64,000 bases of DNA from Augochlora pura (Eukaryota; Arthropoda; Insecta; Hymenoptera; Halictidae). A program made the position numbers and the translations under genes. Within the stretch, counting starts at the first letter, position 1; every line of letters begins with the position of its first letter. The notes under the pieces were generated by a model. It made no database searches and had not been told where the DNA came from. It saw only the letters and a program-made list of their open reading frames with translations. Where the stretch lies: NCBI RefSeq assembly GCF_028453695.1, contig NC_135773.1:7998001-8062000 (forward strand), in the 5' to 3' direction. Below, piece after piece: positions 21,871 to 32,735 of this stretch.

Positions 21871-23628
21871 TGTCCCTCCGTACGAAATTATTCCCGAGTT
21901 CTAAGCTGACCCGCGCTTTCGGCACGAGCGAAATTCACGGGGTTAATCCGGCACGGGATCCACGGATTCGGATATCGAGGAATAAAGGTGCCAATAAACG
22001 AGAGAGCAGGCATCGCGCCGCAAGTGGTTATAAAATTTGCAGAAGGTCGGCCAATAAATTTCGCGGGAACGGAGGAAGCCCCCCCCCCCCCCCGCCTCCT
22101 CGCCCCCAACCCCCTCGCTATCTCCGTCGGACAGTCGACAAAACAGCCAGACGCCGGTGAAATGCAATTCCGATCGGCTTGCACGGAGGGTGGGGAGTAG
22201 GGGGGAGGGGAGGGGGTGGTGGCGGAGGAGCCCGGGGCTCCCGAGTTCGGTTCATCTTTAATTTAACTTTCCCGCGGACTTCTTCCCGTATTTTAATCAT
22301 TTTCATATTAGAGGCTGTCGAGGTAACGGCCCGATGTATTTCCAATATCAGTGCGGCTCGTCGGGAGAAGGAGAGCCGGCCCGAGAGCCTCCCAAGAAAA
22401 AGTTTCGTGTTGCTCGTGTGCCGGCTGCTCGGAGCAAGAGAGAGAGAGAGAGAGAGATAGAGGGGGAGGGGGAGCCGCTTCACGTAATCATGACCAGCCA
22501 ACCTCGACAAAATGCATGCACTTTACCCAGATATCTAGTCGCGAGATATACGTCGAACGAGCGGAAAAGAAAAATTGCCGCCCGGCCGTACGCTTGACCG
22601 AAACTTGATTATTAATTTCCGCTTTTTGCGGACCTTGCGTTACGCCGCTTGCACCCCGCTTGGAGTCGATGTTAAGACCTTTTGCTGCTACCGTGGCAGC
22701 GTGTTCAGTGAAATTGGTTGCACCGACGAACAAGGAGACGGTATTTATTCGATGCTCGAGAATTGCAAGTGCAGTGAATTCTTTCGAATTGTCTTTTAGG
22801 TTGGTGACAAAGATGGAGAGTTTAGGAAGAAGAGATATTATTATTAGAGAATTGTAAAATATAGTGAATTTTATCTAAGAGTTTTTTAGCTTGTTAATGA
22901 AAAGTGGACAGTTTGGGAAGAGTTGTTGAGGATAGGTTATTGTAAAAACAATTCGGGAAGAGGAGAATATGTTTATCGGAGCTTTGCGAAATATTCTCTC
23001 TAATTTAATAAACTCTGTCTATAATTTAATTAACCCTGTCAATAATTAATTTAACCCTGTCCACCTTAACAAAAATAGTAAATTATTCTAAAATACTATT
23101 GACAACTATTTGACGCGTTTGTTTAAAAACTGACCCAAATCCATTCGCTTCAACATCCTGTTACTTAAAAATAACACGCTTGAATAAACTATAATATATA
23201 GTAATATATTGAAATATTATGTGAAAAAAACCCATCCCAATTCTTCCACCAAATTCACTAACCTCTTCAACAACATCCCGCCCTAAATATATCGCCGCGT
23301 ACCCCAACTACGCCAGTTTTTGTGCAACAAAATTTTCGAACCAATAAACAGATCGGAATAATTGAAGTGCGCGCGGTGGGGGGGTCGGAGGGGGCGTGGC
23401 TCTCTCGAAGCGGTACGCGAAATATCAAGGAGATGCATAATGCAGGTAATACGCTTGGGAATACTGTTGGCGTATCGGGTCCCGGGGTTTATTTATTAAC
23501 ACGCGTAATACGCGGCTGCATGTTTAAATGGATCGCCGCGGAACGTAAATGTTAATTGACGTTCGCCGGATCCGCCGTCGAATGAATTATTTTCGACCGG
23601 TACCCTAAGTCCCGCGCCCCGACGATGT
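21871..23628. other. Spacer, no gene called
   Basis: CpG-rich to about 22800 with a C15 run (22079-22093), G-rich 22190-22225 and a GA run (22436-22458); AT-rich to 23280; then CpG-rich. TTAACCCTGTC occurs twice at about 23029-23060 without a partner end. Frames here overlap on both strands. Confidence 0.5.
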
Positions 23629-24008
23629 TTAACCCTTTGCGCTCGAGCGGCGACTTTAAGACACCATAATCCAGGACAACATAATCTGAAACGCCGCTAT
23701 AATTGTTCTATCGTGTTCCAAGATTATTTTCGTGACAACAATGTCTGGTTTTTATTTAACAATTAATGAATTTTATTTAATTTTAATTTTTTGAAAAATT
23801 GATTTTTGAAAATTTATTTGTAGAAAATTTATTTTTAGAAAATTTATTTTTTGAAAAATTGTTAAATAACGAAACTGTTGTCATGGGTCACAAGAATTCA
23901 ATTTCGTATGGAGAACAGTCGACTTTGTTACGTACAATGGGAATACCATAAACCATAAAAAACTATTTAAAATTTGCATTTTAAATGACTTCGAGTGCAA
24001 AGGGTTAA
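23629..24008 (+). mobile_element. TTAA element group A, longest simple copy
   Basis: TTAACCCTTTGCGCTCGAGC to CTTCGAGTGCAAAGGGTTAA, with TTAA at 23629-23632 and 24005-24008. The left subterminal stem AGCGGCG pairs with CGCCGCT about 40 bases on; the loop is longer than the nine bases of other copies. Interior TATCGTGTTCCAAGATTATT matches the group. A diverged AAATTTATTTTTNGAAA repeat sits in the middle. Confidence 0.85.
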
Positions 24009-24514
24009 ATTAATCCCGCCTCATGCCACACCTGACACCGGCTCCTCGGTTTTTCGAAAAATGAGAAATGGATTCTATAGATTGTGCGAGGCATAGTCGT
24101 CGCCGCGAAGAAAAGGTTCGCGAAATGCTTGTTATACCCGCGGCGCCGCGACGCTCTTCAATGAGCCGCGGAGCGCGCGGGGGCCCGTCTTATTCAGCGG
24201 ATTCGGCGGAGAGAGACACGGTGTTCGGTTTCAATTTTCCGGTAGCCTAGTTTGCCGTGTTTCCATGGCGATGTTTCGCGCGGGACATGCGACTTCAATA
24301 AAATAAAGGAATGCGGCGGTGCCCCCCCCCCCCCTCCCCCTCCACGGCTTTGTGCAACGGTGCGTCAGCGTTCGGGAAATTTGGGTCATCGGAAGATCGA
24401 CTATGTGTGTATGCACGCCGTGTGTCCTTCTCTTTTCCGTGCGTCGTCCGGTTTTGATTGAACTAAACAGGAGGCAGGAGAGAAGTCGCAGATCCGCAGG
24501 ATCCACGGCGCCCT

Positions 24515-24556
<42 letters not shown>

Positions 24557-25400
24557 ACCTATGCACACACGTGCCTATAACACACGCTGACCTATAAAGC
24601 CGAGAAATAAAAAGAGTCTAACGGAGCGCGGAGATCAAAACGACTACCGCTGCTCTGCGGTGCGCGCTCGCGGGAGAGCTGACCGGTTTGATAAGCCCCC
24701 CGGAATCAAACGCGACGGATATTGATTAGCGTCGGCGAGTGGTCGGTTTTCCTTGATAAACCGGCCACGGTATTCGAATGTTACGGCGTTCCCCAGGTAT
24801 CCCGAATCCTCTAGCTCCCCGAGTTCTAACGTTGTAACGAAGGGACGCCTTTAATTCGTTCGCGGGGACTCCCCGTTACGGATCAAAGGACATCCGGAGA
24901 CACGGGATTTCCCATCCAGCTGCTGGATGGAATCAAACGGTATGAAAAGACGACCGTAGGTGACTGTAATCAGATAGTATTCTGTACGTGATCGAGAATG
25001 CTTGTCGCGTGAAAAACGGGTTACAGATCGGATTACAAAGCGGGTCGGGGGAGGGGGAGGGGAGGGGAGGATTTCTTTGCGCTACGGAATCGGAGTCTAC
25101 GGTCGGCACCAACCAGACGATGTGTCATACAAATGGAAATGTGCTGCGCCTTAAGAAGCCGTCGTGTCTGCCGTCCCCCTGCTTCCTGCCCGATGTTAGA
25201 GCGTACACGACGTGATACACACCACGTAAACGTTCTTGTTGAACGCGGTTCTAATTTGACCGCGTGGTAGAACATTTTTACCGCTCGCGTTAGATCACGG
25301 GACGTGCGTGTGGCGTCATTGTTCGATGGAGTCAGGCTTCTCGGATGAGTATACTATATTTTTGACACTTGTTTAAATATAGAAGATAAAGGATAAAAAT
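24009..25400. other. Spacer with (CA)n, no gene called
   Basis: CpG-rich. Includes a C13 run (24322-24334), (CA)n at 24516-24557 and a G-rich tract at 25046-25070. Small frames with Cys/Val or Thr/His runs are repeat translations. Confidence 0.55.
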
Positions 25401-25544
25401 GTGAGGTACGGTTTTCTTTGAAACAGACAGTTAGCAGTGATTTTACATAATATTTATTTAATAGATTGTGTGATTAATACATTTCAATTAATTTATTTAT
25501 ATAGATTTAACATATTAATAGATTGTATGATACAATATTCTATA

Positions 25545-25644
25545 NNNNNNNNNNNNNNNNNNNNNNNNNNNNNNNNNNNNNNNNNNNNNNNNNNNNNNNN
25601 NNNNNNNNNNNNNNNNNNNNNNNNNNNNNNNNNNNNNNNNNNNN
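25545..25644. other. Scaffold gap (100 N)
   Basis: Exactly 100 N between AT-rich sequence and a TTTGACACATGTATATAC minisatellite; the gap probably lies in the repeat. Confidence 0.98.
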
Positions 25645-25775
25645 ATATATTTCGACACATGTATATACTTTGACACATATATTATACTCTGACACATATA
25701 TTATACTTTGACACATGTATTATACTTTGGCACATGTAATATATACTTTGACACATGTATATACTTTGACATAGG
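25645..25775. repeat. 18-22-base minisatellite at the gap edge
   Basis: Units of TATACTTTGACACATGTAT with small changes, about six visible copies. The left edge is lost in the gap. Confidence 0.88.
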
Positions 25776-26204
25776 GGATTATGTAAATGCGGAAAATAGA
25801 AATAGCCTTTTGAGGAAGGCGCGGGCCGGGTAACACGTTAGATACATAGATGAAAGGAGGACAAGTGTGTCGGATATGGCTCTGGGTCAGTGTGGCAGTC
25901 GAATGGCAATGAAACATTTAATATCATTTGAGGAAAGGCTCCGGCTTTATGCTCTGCTCTTGTACCATGAAACCCGACCGCGTTTCATTATCCGCCCTCG
26001 TAAAACTTCGATTATCCGAATCTACGATGTTTAAATTTTCTACAATTTGCGCCACGGCGAACAATTTGGGTCAGCACGGTCCCTATACGACACGATTGAA
26101 GTTTATACGATTATATGAAACTGTAAATCAAATGAGAATTTATTTTATCAAATTTTAGCGGTGGAATCGAGTCAGTTCTCTATTAACCGAACGCTCGCGA
26201 TTAA
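25776..26204. other. Spacer, no gene seen
   Basis: Moderate GC, with no repeat or convincing frame. The plus frame 25928-26158 is short and unrecognised. Confidence 0.5.
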
Positions 26205-26445
26205 TTTTTACTATGCTATGCTATGCTGTGCTATGCTATACTATACTATGCTATGCTATGCAATACTATGCTATACTATGCTATGCTATGTTATGTGCTA
26301 TGCTATGTGCTATGCTATGCTATGCTATTCCAAACTATACTATGCTATGCTATGCTATGCTATACCAAACTATACTATGCTATGCTATACCAAACTATAC
26401 TATGCAATGCTATACCATACTATACTATACTATACTGTACTGTAC
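26205..26445. repeat. (CTATG)n / (CTATA)n satellite
   Basis: About 240 bases of CTATG, with CTATA, CTATGTG and CCAAACTATA variants. The three plus-strand frames (Met-Leu-Cys-Tyr repeats) are translations of the pentamer. Confidence 0.95.
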
Positions 26446-27537
26446 TTTCATAATATTCTTTTTAAACTCTTCCTTTCAATCAACACTCCCTTATTAAACA
26501 GTTAATATTGTCAATCGATTCCGCATAAAAAAAGAGAAGGAACTTGTGAGAGACTTTAATGCATTCGCAGTCTCGTCGATCGTTTGTCGCAGTTCGCGAC
26601 GCGTTTCGCGAGCAGCTTCGATAAACGAGTGAGATCACTCGACGGCCATGCGTTGATCGGCCGAGAGTATCGACGATTCTCGGAAAATTAGTCGTCACGC
26701 TCGCGTCGCATCGAGTCCCTGGTTTTCCCACATCGCACTAGCCTCCGTGCGAAAGGCACAGCCTCTTCCATGAATGGCCTTGCCCGACGCGTTCGCAGCA
26801 AGTGCGAGCCGCGTTGTTCCGTCCGTATCCGAGCGCGCCGCGCGGCGCCGCTTCGTTTCCTTCCTTTTCCATCGCCTTATGCACGGAGCTACGTGGGTGG
26901 TTGTTACGGCCACTCGTAATAATATATTCAAGCGGCGCAATCGGTGCCCCGGCGATACCCGCGCTCCGACGGCAGGATACTCGAAACAATTAGGGGATCA
27001 CGTTTCTGGACAATTTAGCAGACCCGGCGGAACGCCCGCTTCGAAAGGCCTGCCCCTTTCGCTCTCTCTCTCTCTCTCTCTCTCTCTCCTTTCTCTCTCG
27101 TCTCTCAATAGGTACGCCACGTTTACGAGCCACGGAATTGCACGACACCGTGATTATTATTTATTGCGTTGAATGGACCCCGGGATCGAGTCGGCTGGAA
27201 CTTATTGTTGCACGGGGCCCTGCTTGTTCGCCGCGAATTTGATACGCTCCGTTTTATAATTCGACCCGTTTCCAGAATGCGGACACGTGGACATGTTCGT
27301 TTCACCTGGTCTTTGCCGCGCACGAGACTGCGTTCGATCGTCTTATTGTTTCGGTGGGGAATCGCGTTGGAAGGAAGTGGGCTGCTCTGGCGCTGCTCTG
27401 ACGTTGCTCTAGTAGAGAACGAGACTCGAGGAATAGTGTTCGTATCTTGATGATATTATAGCACGAGGATGTCTTTATATTGTCGTCTTTTTATTTTTTA
27501 CTTTATAGTCGCTTCTTACTAAATTCTTTAACCCCTT
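26446..27537. other. CpG-rich spacer, no gene called
   Basis: CpG-rich from 26530 to 27430, with a CT run at 27062-27098. Frames on both strands at 26695-27000 overlap and show no known motif. This could be promoter-like DNA, but nothing decides it. Confidence 0.5.
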
Positions 27538-27880
27538 ATACTGTAATAATGATATAATAATAATGATATACTAATAATAGTAATAACAATAATAATAAAA
27601 ATAATAATAATAATGACTATAATAGTTAGATTATTATTAGATATAATAATAACGGCTATAATAGTTAAAGTTGCGGCGGAAAAGATTTTACGCCAGCTTT
27701 ACTAAATTTTTTTCTATTTAACTTAGATACGTCATCTAAGTAACAATAGATATTCTTCTCTGATCAAAGTATAGAGACGAAGGTAAATGCAGACAATATA
27801 GGAAAAATAAATTGTCCGATCCTATTAGGAAAATTATTAATATAAATAATACGAAAAAGTACAAATATCTTAAAGTGTAT
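27538..27880 (+). mobile_element. TTAA element group E, partial
   Basis: Left end TTAACCCCTTATACTGTAAT followed by (AAT)n-like sequence, then TTGTCCGATCCTATTAGGAA, which matches 44087-44102 and 61615-61630 of the other E copies. The right end was not found. Confidence 0.55.
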
Positions 27881-28789
27881 TAGAATTATAATTATAATTG
27901 ACGTTAGAAATTACGCGAATCAATCATGCCAATAATCAATGGCATTCGAATTTCCACGCAACCGAAACATTTTACTCGAATTCTATTTGTTCAAATATAT
28001 ATATTGTAATAAAAATAAATTTTCAAAATTAGTCAGGAATTAGTGTCGTCCATGTTTGATTAACGCATTGATCAACATGTTAAGACATTTCTCAGACCTC
28101 CTTTTCAAGTCTTCACGAATCTATATCAAATAGCCTCGAAATTTCAATGATCGCGTCTCCGTTTCCCAAAAACAAACAATCTTCCAAAAAGCTATCTTTG
28201 AAAATAAATAACGATAATAGGGACGCGGAACACGAGGGACATTGACGGGCCGGGGTTATTGAAAAGGGCCGATTGGGAATCGAAGTTTTATCAAAGCGTG
28301 TATTCCGCGCGATCCGCCGGAAATTGAAAAGTGATTTCCTCGTAGATCGAATTACAGTTTAGGCGCCCCCGGTAAAATATGAAAATGATGCCCGTCGCGA
28401 AAACATTTATTTCTACCGAAACTGCGCGTCCACCTCCCCACCCCGGAACTGCATCGAACCCGGGCTGCAAACAGAGTGAAAGTAACCGATTTTGTTTCGC
28501 CTATTATCGAGCGAATGAATGCGCGTACGTTCGGTTGCGTTGCGCGCACCGTGCTCTCGCATCCCGTTTGCAATTACAAAAGGCTTCTTTTCAGATACTT
28601 ACCCCCCGGAAAACTACTGTCGGACGCTTTTGCGCCCGGTTCCGCGATCAATCGCGCGCGCGCACCGCGAACGAGATAAAATAGAGAGAGAGTGGCCGAA
28701 TTTACTGTGAAACTTGCTCTGCAGGCCTGCGCTCGGTTCGATTCGGCCGCAGTTTAGCGAGCTGAAATATCCGAAGCCGCATTACGCTA
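27881..28789. other. Spacer, no gene called
   Basis: AT-rich to 28200, then CpG-rich. Three plus frames at 28379-28710 overlap; none is recognisable. GGTTCGATTCGG at 28733 resembles a tRNA B box but has no A box or cloverleaf. Confidence 0.5.
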
Positions 28790-28959
28790 TTAACCCTTTG
28801 GGCTCGAAGCTATTTTAACGGGAGATCGGAAATAATTTTTTCCGATTCATAGTATTTATGTTCTATGCAACGAAACGCACTTTTATCCACGCGAAATTGA
28901 TTCTTGCGACTCGCATCGAGAGTTTTACCGCTTAACAATTTTTTAAAGCTAAGCTTTGT

Positions 28960-29140
28960 TCAACCCTTTGCACTCGAAACAATTTTAACTGTATATTTAG
29001 AATAACAACTTGCAATAGTTTCACTATTTAACACAGTTTTTAAATATAAACTTTGAGGATAATGTATAAAAATGATCTCGGAACGTTATATAACAATTTT
29101 AGTGGTGCCTCAGAGTCACCACTCGAGTGCAAAGGGTTAA
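28960..29140 (-). mobile_element. TTAA element group A, short nested copy
   Basis: CAACCCTTTGCACTCGAAAC to CACTCGAGTGCAAAGGGTTAA. The right subterminal stem reads GTGGTG-CCTCAGAGT-CACCAC. The left tetramer is mutated (TTCAA). It is 181 bases and lies inside the A copy at 28790-29687. Confidence 0.8.
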
Positions 29141-29248
29141 GCTTTTGTTGTCTAAGCTTTGTTTTTTTAAATCTAAGCGTTCGTTGGTATAAATCTAAAA
29201 TCTAAAATATAAATAATATAAACTATCTCAGGGCGTGCTAGAACAATT

Positions 29249-29658
29249 TTAACCCTTTCCTTACGGCAGTCCGCGCCGCCGGAGTGACGCCCCTGTACGG
29301 GTCACCTAGCCGCGAAGTGTACACTTTGCTCGTCAGTAGTGTTCGATATTCGGATTAACGTTTTTCAACGCCACTTTGTGATTGACTTGTATGTACATTC
29401 TTTTAAGAGCTACATAACAACTATTACATCGTATTATAGGAATACACATCGATTAGAGTCAACAGTTGATTATACGTCGACTTATATAGTCAACAAATAG
29501 GTCGGCACCCGTACCCACGGATCGTCGCACGGATGTCGTCTATAGGCGACACTCGTACACACAGGTCGTCGCGCGGATGTCGCCTATAGGCGACACTCGT
29601 ACACACAGGTCATCGCGCGGATGTCGCCTATAGGCGACGCTCGTAGCGAAAGGGTTAA
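29249..29658 (+). mobile_element. TTAA element group B, nested
   Basis: TTAACCCTTTCCTTACGGCA to CTCGTAGCGAAAGGGTTAA, with TTAA at 29249-29252 and 29655-29658. Its left part holds an imperfect palindrome GTGACGCCCCTGTACGGGTCAC; its right part is a 44-base tandem of palindromes. It is inserted in the group A copy between ACAATTTTAA and TGGTCCTCATTCGAG. Confidence 0.82.
29511..29642. repeat. 44-base tandem, three units, each with a palindrome
   Basis: Each unit begins GTACMCACRG and contains GTCGCCTATAGGCGAC, a perfect 16-base palindrome (GTCGTCTATAGGCGAC in the first unit). The last unit runs directly into the group B right end. Confidence 0.92.
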
Positions 29659-29687
29659 TGGTCCTCATTCGAGCGCAAAGGGTTGAA

Positions 29688-30229
29688 TATCCTATTCGAG
29701 CTCATTGTATCCTCGGCATTGGCGCAGCCTTCGAAATTTGCGGAACGCCAATGGGAATCTTCTCAAAGGAGAAATATATACTTTTCATCGTCCGCGGTAT
29801 CGCGTTGCGATTTACGCGTACAATGTTTCTTTCCGCGTTTAAACGGCATTGCAATATACCCGTTCCGCGAATCACTCAAATTAGCGGCTCGATTGAAGCT
29901 GCACGAACTATACGCGAGCGCTTTATTTACAATGCTATCTCGATGCATTAAGGTAATGCGTATCGAAAGGTTTCCCCAGGCATCGTTCCAATAAGCGTCG
30001 AAACGATCCCGTTTACGATTAAGGTTGCGCGTTTTTATGCTTCCATTAAAAATCGTTGACTGCATAGAAAAAAAAAGAAAATTGTAAAAATTGTGCAATG
30101 CTTGAGCGAAGTCAATCGTGAAATTTTTGTAATAACTGTTAGGCGATTTTAGGTAGTTTCGCTGTTAATATCGTCTACGTTGAGCAAGAAATTTACTTAT
30201 ATTTATATTAAGATAATGTATATTAAAAT
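29688..30229. other. Spacer, no gene called
   Basis: Two plus frames (29658-29951 and 29683-29994) and one minus frame are open over the same DNA. None has a known motif, so coding is not claimed. Confidence 0.5.
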
Positions 30230-30484
30230 ATAAGAACTAAGTTAAAATTGTCGGTACCTTACTTATAACAGTATTATTCTTACTTCTAGGTATATAAAAT
30301 AAAATATACTAAAAAGTATATAATATAAAATAATATATTAAAATAATTTATGTTAAAATGAAATAACCAAATGAAAATTGTCTATACCTTGTAACAGTAT
30401 TGTTCTTTCTTCCATATACGCTATTATGGTCATTCTTTGAGGTCGTATTCCTACCCCCCCCCCCCCCCGGAGCGGAAGGGTTAA
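30230..30484 (+). mobile_element. TTAA element group K, right-end fragment
   Basis: Ends CCGGAGCGGAAGGGTTAA at 30484. ATGGTCATTCTTTGAGG just inside matches 4106-4122 of the K copy. A C15 run (30454-30468) sits where other copies carry unique subterminal sequence. An interior segment is duplicated at about 130-base spacing (AAAATTGTCGGTACCTT and AAAATTGTCTATACCTT). Confidence 0.65.
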
Positions 30485-31324
30485 AGCAGGCCGTGAATTA
30501 AAATACGAACATATAAATAACAGTAATTTGGCAAATCTTGAATTTCTGAATTATACGTGGAATAAAAGTTTCGGTAAATTTATAACAATCTTCTTGCGGC
30601 ATAAAAGTGAAAAGTTGAAAAAACTGTTGTACCCGAACCGGCCGAAAATGTTAACAGTTTCGTTCGCGTCCCGCTGCAAAGCTCGCGCCTTGCGAACACG
30701 TGTACCAAAACCGGCACGATATTGTATTTCATAGCGAAATTGATTTCATTGTGCCGGTATGATAGCATTTTTTACGGGTTTCGTACGAAAAATCTGTAAA
30801 AAAAAATGCAGGCAGCGCGGGACGACGCGTAGTCGGGAGCTTTTTGAAAACGAGTTTCGCGGCATCGGAAACATCCGTGGATACGGATATGGAGAGCCCT
30901 GAAACCGGATAAAAAAGAAATCTGCGCCTTCAAAACGATCGGAAAATACACGCGGCCCCCCCGCGCGGCAATCGTTCAGCAACGGCTCCGATTTTTAGAA
31001 ACATTCCGGCCATTCGAACTGGAAACTTCGATTTCGAACTTACAAAATCGTTCGGTTTTATTGACAGAAAAATGGTGGCCGCGTCGCGACAGAGAACGAA
31101 AGCATAAAATTTCGGCTAAGTTCCGCAGTCGAGAAATTTCACTATAACTTCGAAGACACCCTGATAAAAGCCGTATGGAGTTGGAAAAAATTATTTAACA
31201 ATGACGAATAGGAAAGGCGAGATTTATAGAGAAAATTGATATAATAATATTATAACTTATAATAGAGAAACGCTGAGTCTTATCCTTTATTAATTTATAT
31301 ATTGTTTGCTTCGTGAATTTATTG
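30485..31324. other. Spacer; one mariner-like end
   Basis: Mixed composition. ACTTCGAAGACACCCTGATAA at about 31147-31167 reads, reversed, TTATCAGGGTGTCTTCGAAG, a mariner-like terminus without a partner. No gene seen. Confidence 0.5.
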
Positions 31325-31566
31325 TTAACCCTTTGCACTCAATTGGCGACTCTGAGGCACTAAAATTGTTACACGTTCCAAAATAATTTTTATATTACGA
31401 AAAATTAGATTTAAAAATTAATGAAAGTGTAACTATTATACGAGTCACGAGACTCAATTTCATATGCATAAAATAAATATTGTTATATAAAATGAAGAGT
31501 CGCTAGAAGCCAGAAAAATTATTTCAATATTTTGCGGTTGAAATGGCACCGAATTCAAAGGGTTAA
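31325..31566 (+). mobile_element. TTAA element group A, complete copy
   Basis: TTAACCCTTTGCACTCAATT to CACCGAATTCAAAGGGTTAA. Interior GTTACACGTTCCAAAATAAT then CACGAGACTCAATTTCATAT follow the group pattern. Size 242 bases, TTAA at both ends. A clean reference copy for the family. Confidence 0.85.
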
Positions 31567-31620
31567 CTTGGAGTCGAGTGAATTAGCTTTATAATTTATT
31601 CCAGCTGTTTTTTTAACATT

Positions 31621-31760
31621 TTGTTATCTATAATATTATATTTAATATCTATAATATTATATTTAATATCTATAATATTATATTTAATATTTACAATATT
31701 ATATTTAATATTTACAATATTACATTTAATATTTACAAGATTATATTTAATATCTAAAAA
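31621..31760. repeat. 21-base AT-rich minisatellite
   Basis: Unit ATCTATAATATTATATTTAA plus T, about seven copies; later copies carry TTTACAATATTA. Minus-strand Asn/Ile/Lys frames are the repeat. Confidence 0.93.
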
Positions 31761-31787
31761 TTGTATTTTCGAGATTATACATAGCGT

Positions 31788-31814
31788 GGAAAAGAACTTA
31801 TGGGACACCCTAAT
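31788..31814 (-). mobile_element. Solo mariner-like terminus
   Basis: Reverse strand reads TTAGGGTGTCCCATAAGTTC, matching 55433-55450 closely. No partner end within a few hundred bases, so it is a fragment. Confidence 0.6.
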
Positions 31815-32344
31815 GCATCGAGATTGCCTTCAAAATGCAATGTACGATTGCGAAAAAAAGAACACACGCGGCGACGTAATGAACGAAAAAATTACAGTCC
31901 CCCGCGATAACTAACCCTGGTCAAGGCCGTGCACGGTCGGCGTACCCGATAAAAACAATTGCGCCGCTTTTTTTTTCCTCGCAATCGTACACGAAACATT
32001 GCCGCGATTTCTCTGCGCGTCGGTGTACCACAATTATATGGCGCGGGGCACCGCACAATTTGCCCAATAGTGAAATACGCGCCAGTCACGGAATAGCTGC
32101 GAACCTTTTCACCAGGGTTCAAGAGCAACGCAATCGCAATCAAGGCGAAATATCGTATTCCGCTCCTCGTTACGATAAATTTGATTAATATTCGCCGGTG
32201 AATGCCAAGCGATACCGAAGAAAAATCGGAAATAAATTGCCTAGACGCGGCGCCGACGATATTCGAAACCTCGGCAGAGTACATCGCGCGGAATGTACTT
32301 CATTCGAACCGGGTTGATGATATCTCTGGCAGAGGATGATCACA
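31815..32344. other. Spacer, no gene called
   Basis: CpG-rich. Minus frame 32284-31892 (130 codons) is open but unrecognised. No repeats seen. Confidence 0.5.
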
Positions 32345-32735
32345 TTAACCCTGTCATAGTTCGACTATTTTTCGAATATTATTTTTCGATTTGTGCTATT
32401 ATTGGTAAAAAGTGTTGCAAGTTGGTTTTAAAGGGTTTTTGATATTTTGAAACTTTTCTTATTATTTTATTTTTATTTCATTATATTTGTATTCTACTGA
32501 CTGTACTATATATTATGCTCTGTTTGCTGTATTATATATTATATTCTATCTGTCATAGTAGAAGTTATATTATACATATTATACTATATATTATATCTAT
32601 TATATGACATAATCCTGACATAACCTCAACAATTTTTCGAATATTCTCTTTGGATCTGTGCTATCCTTAATAAAAAGTGTTTGAACATGGTTTAAAAGGG
32701 CCTGTGATATTTAGAAAAATTTCTAGCCATTTTAT
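32345..32735. repeat. Direct duplication, about 270-base spacing
   Basis: TTTTTCGAATATTATTTTTC...TGTGCTATTATTGGTAAAAAG at about 32368-32410 recurs as TTTTTCGAATATTCTCTTTG...TGTGCTATCCTTAATAAAAAG at about 32632-32680. It starts with TTAACCCTGTCATAG and a GGGTTAA occurs at about 33057, so a TTAA element is possible but unproved. Confidence 0.65.

Larger units (their letters stand above)
28790..29687 (-). mobile_element. TTAA element group A, host of two nested elements
   Basis: Ends: TTAACCCTTTGGGCTCGAAG at 28790 and TTCGAGCGCAAAGGGTTGAA at about 29668-29687. Removing 28960-29140 and 29249-29658 leaves about 307 bases, a full group A copy in reverse orientation: GAGTCGCAAGAATCAATTTC (reverse strand) matches 37726-37745 and AATTGTTCTAGCACGCCC matches the conserved interior. 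The original TTAA at the B insertion is kept on both sides. Confidence 0.85.

Noticed and set aside
26161..26505. Cys/Tyr/Met-rich frames, which could suggest a small secreted Cys-rich protein
   Set aside because: They are the pentamer CTATG read in three frames.
28725..28750. GGTTCGATTCGG, like a tRNA B box
   Set aside because: No A box, anticodon stem or acceptor stem can be laid around it.
29658..29994. Two overlapping plus frames of 97 and 103 codons next to the B element
   Set aside because: Both frames and one on the minus strand are open over the same bases, with no motif; chance explains this.
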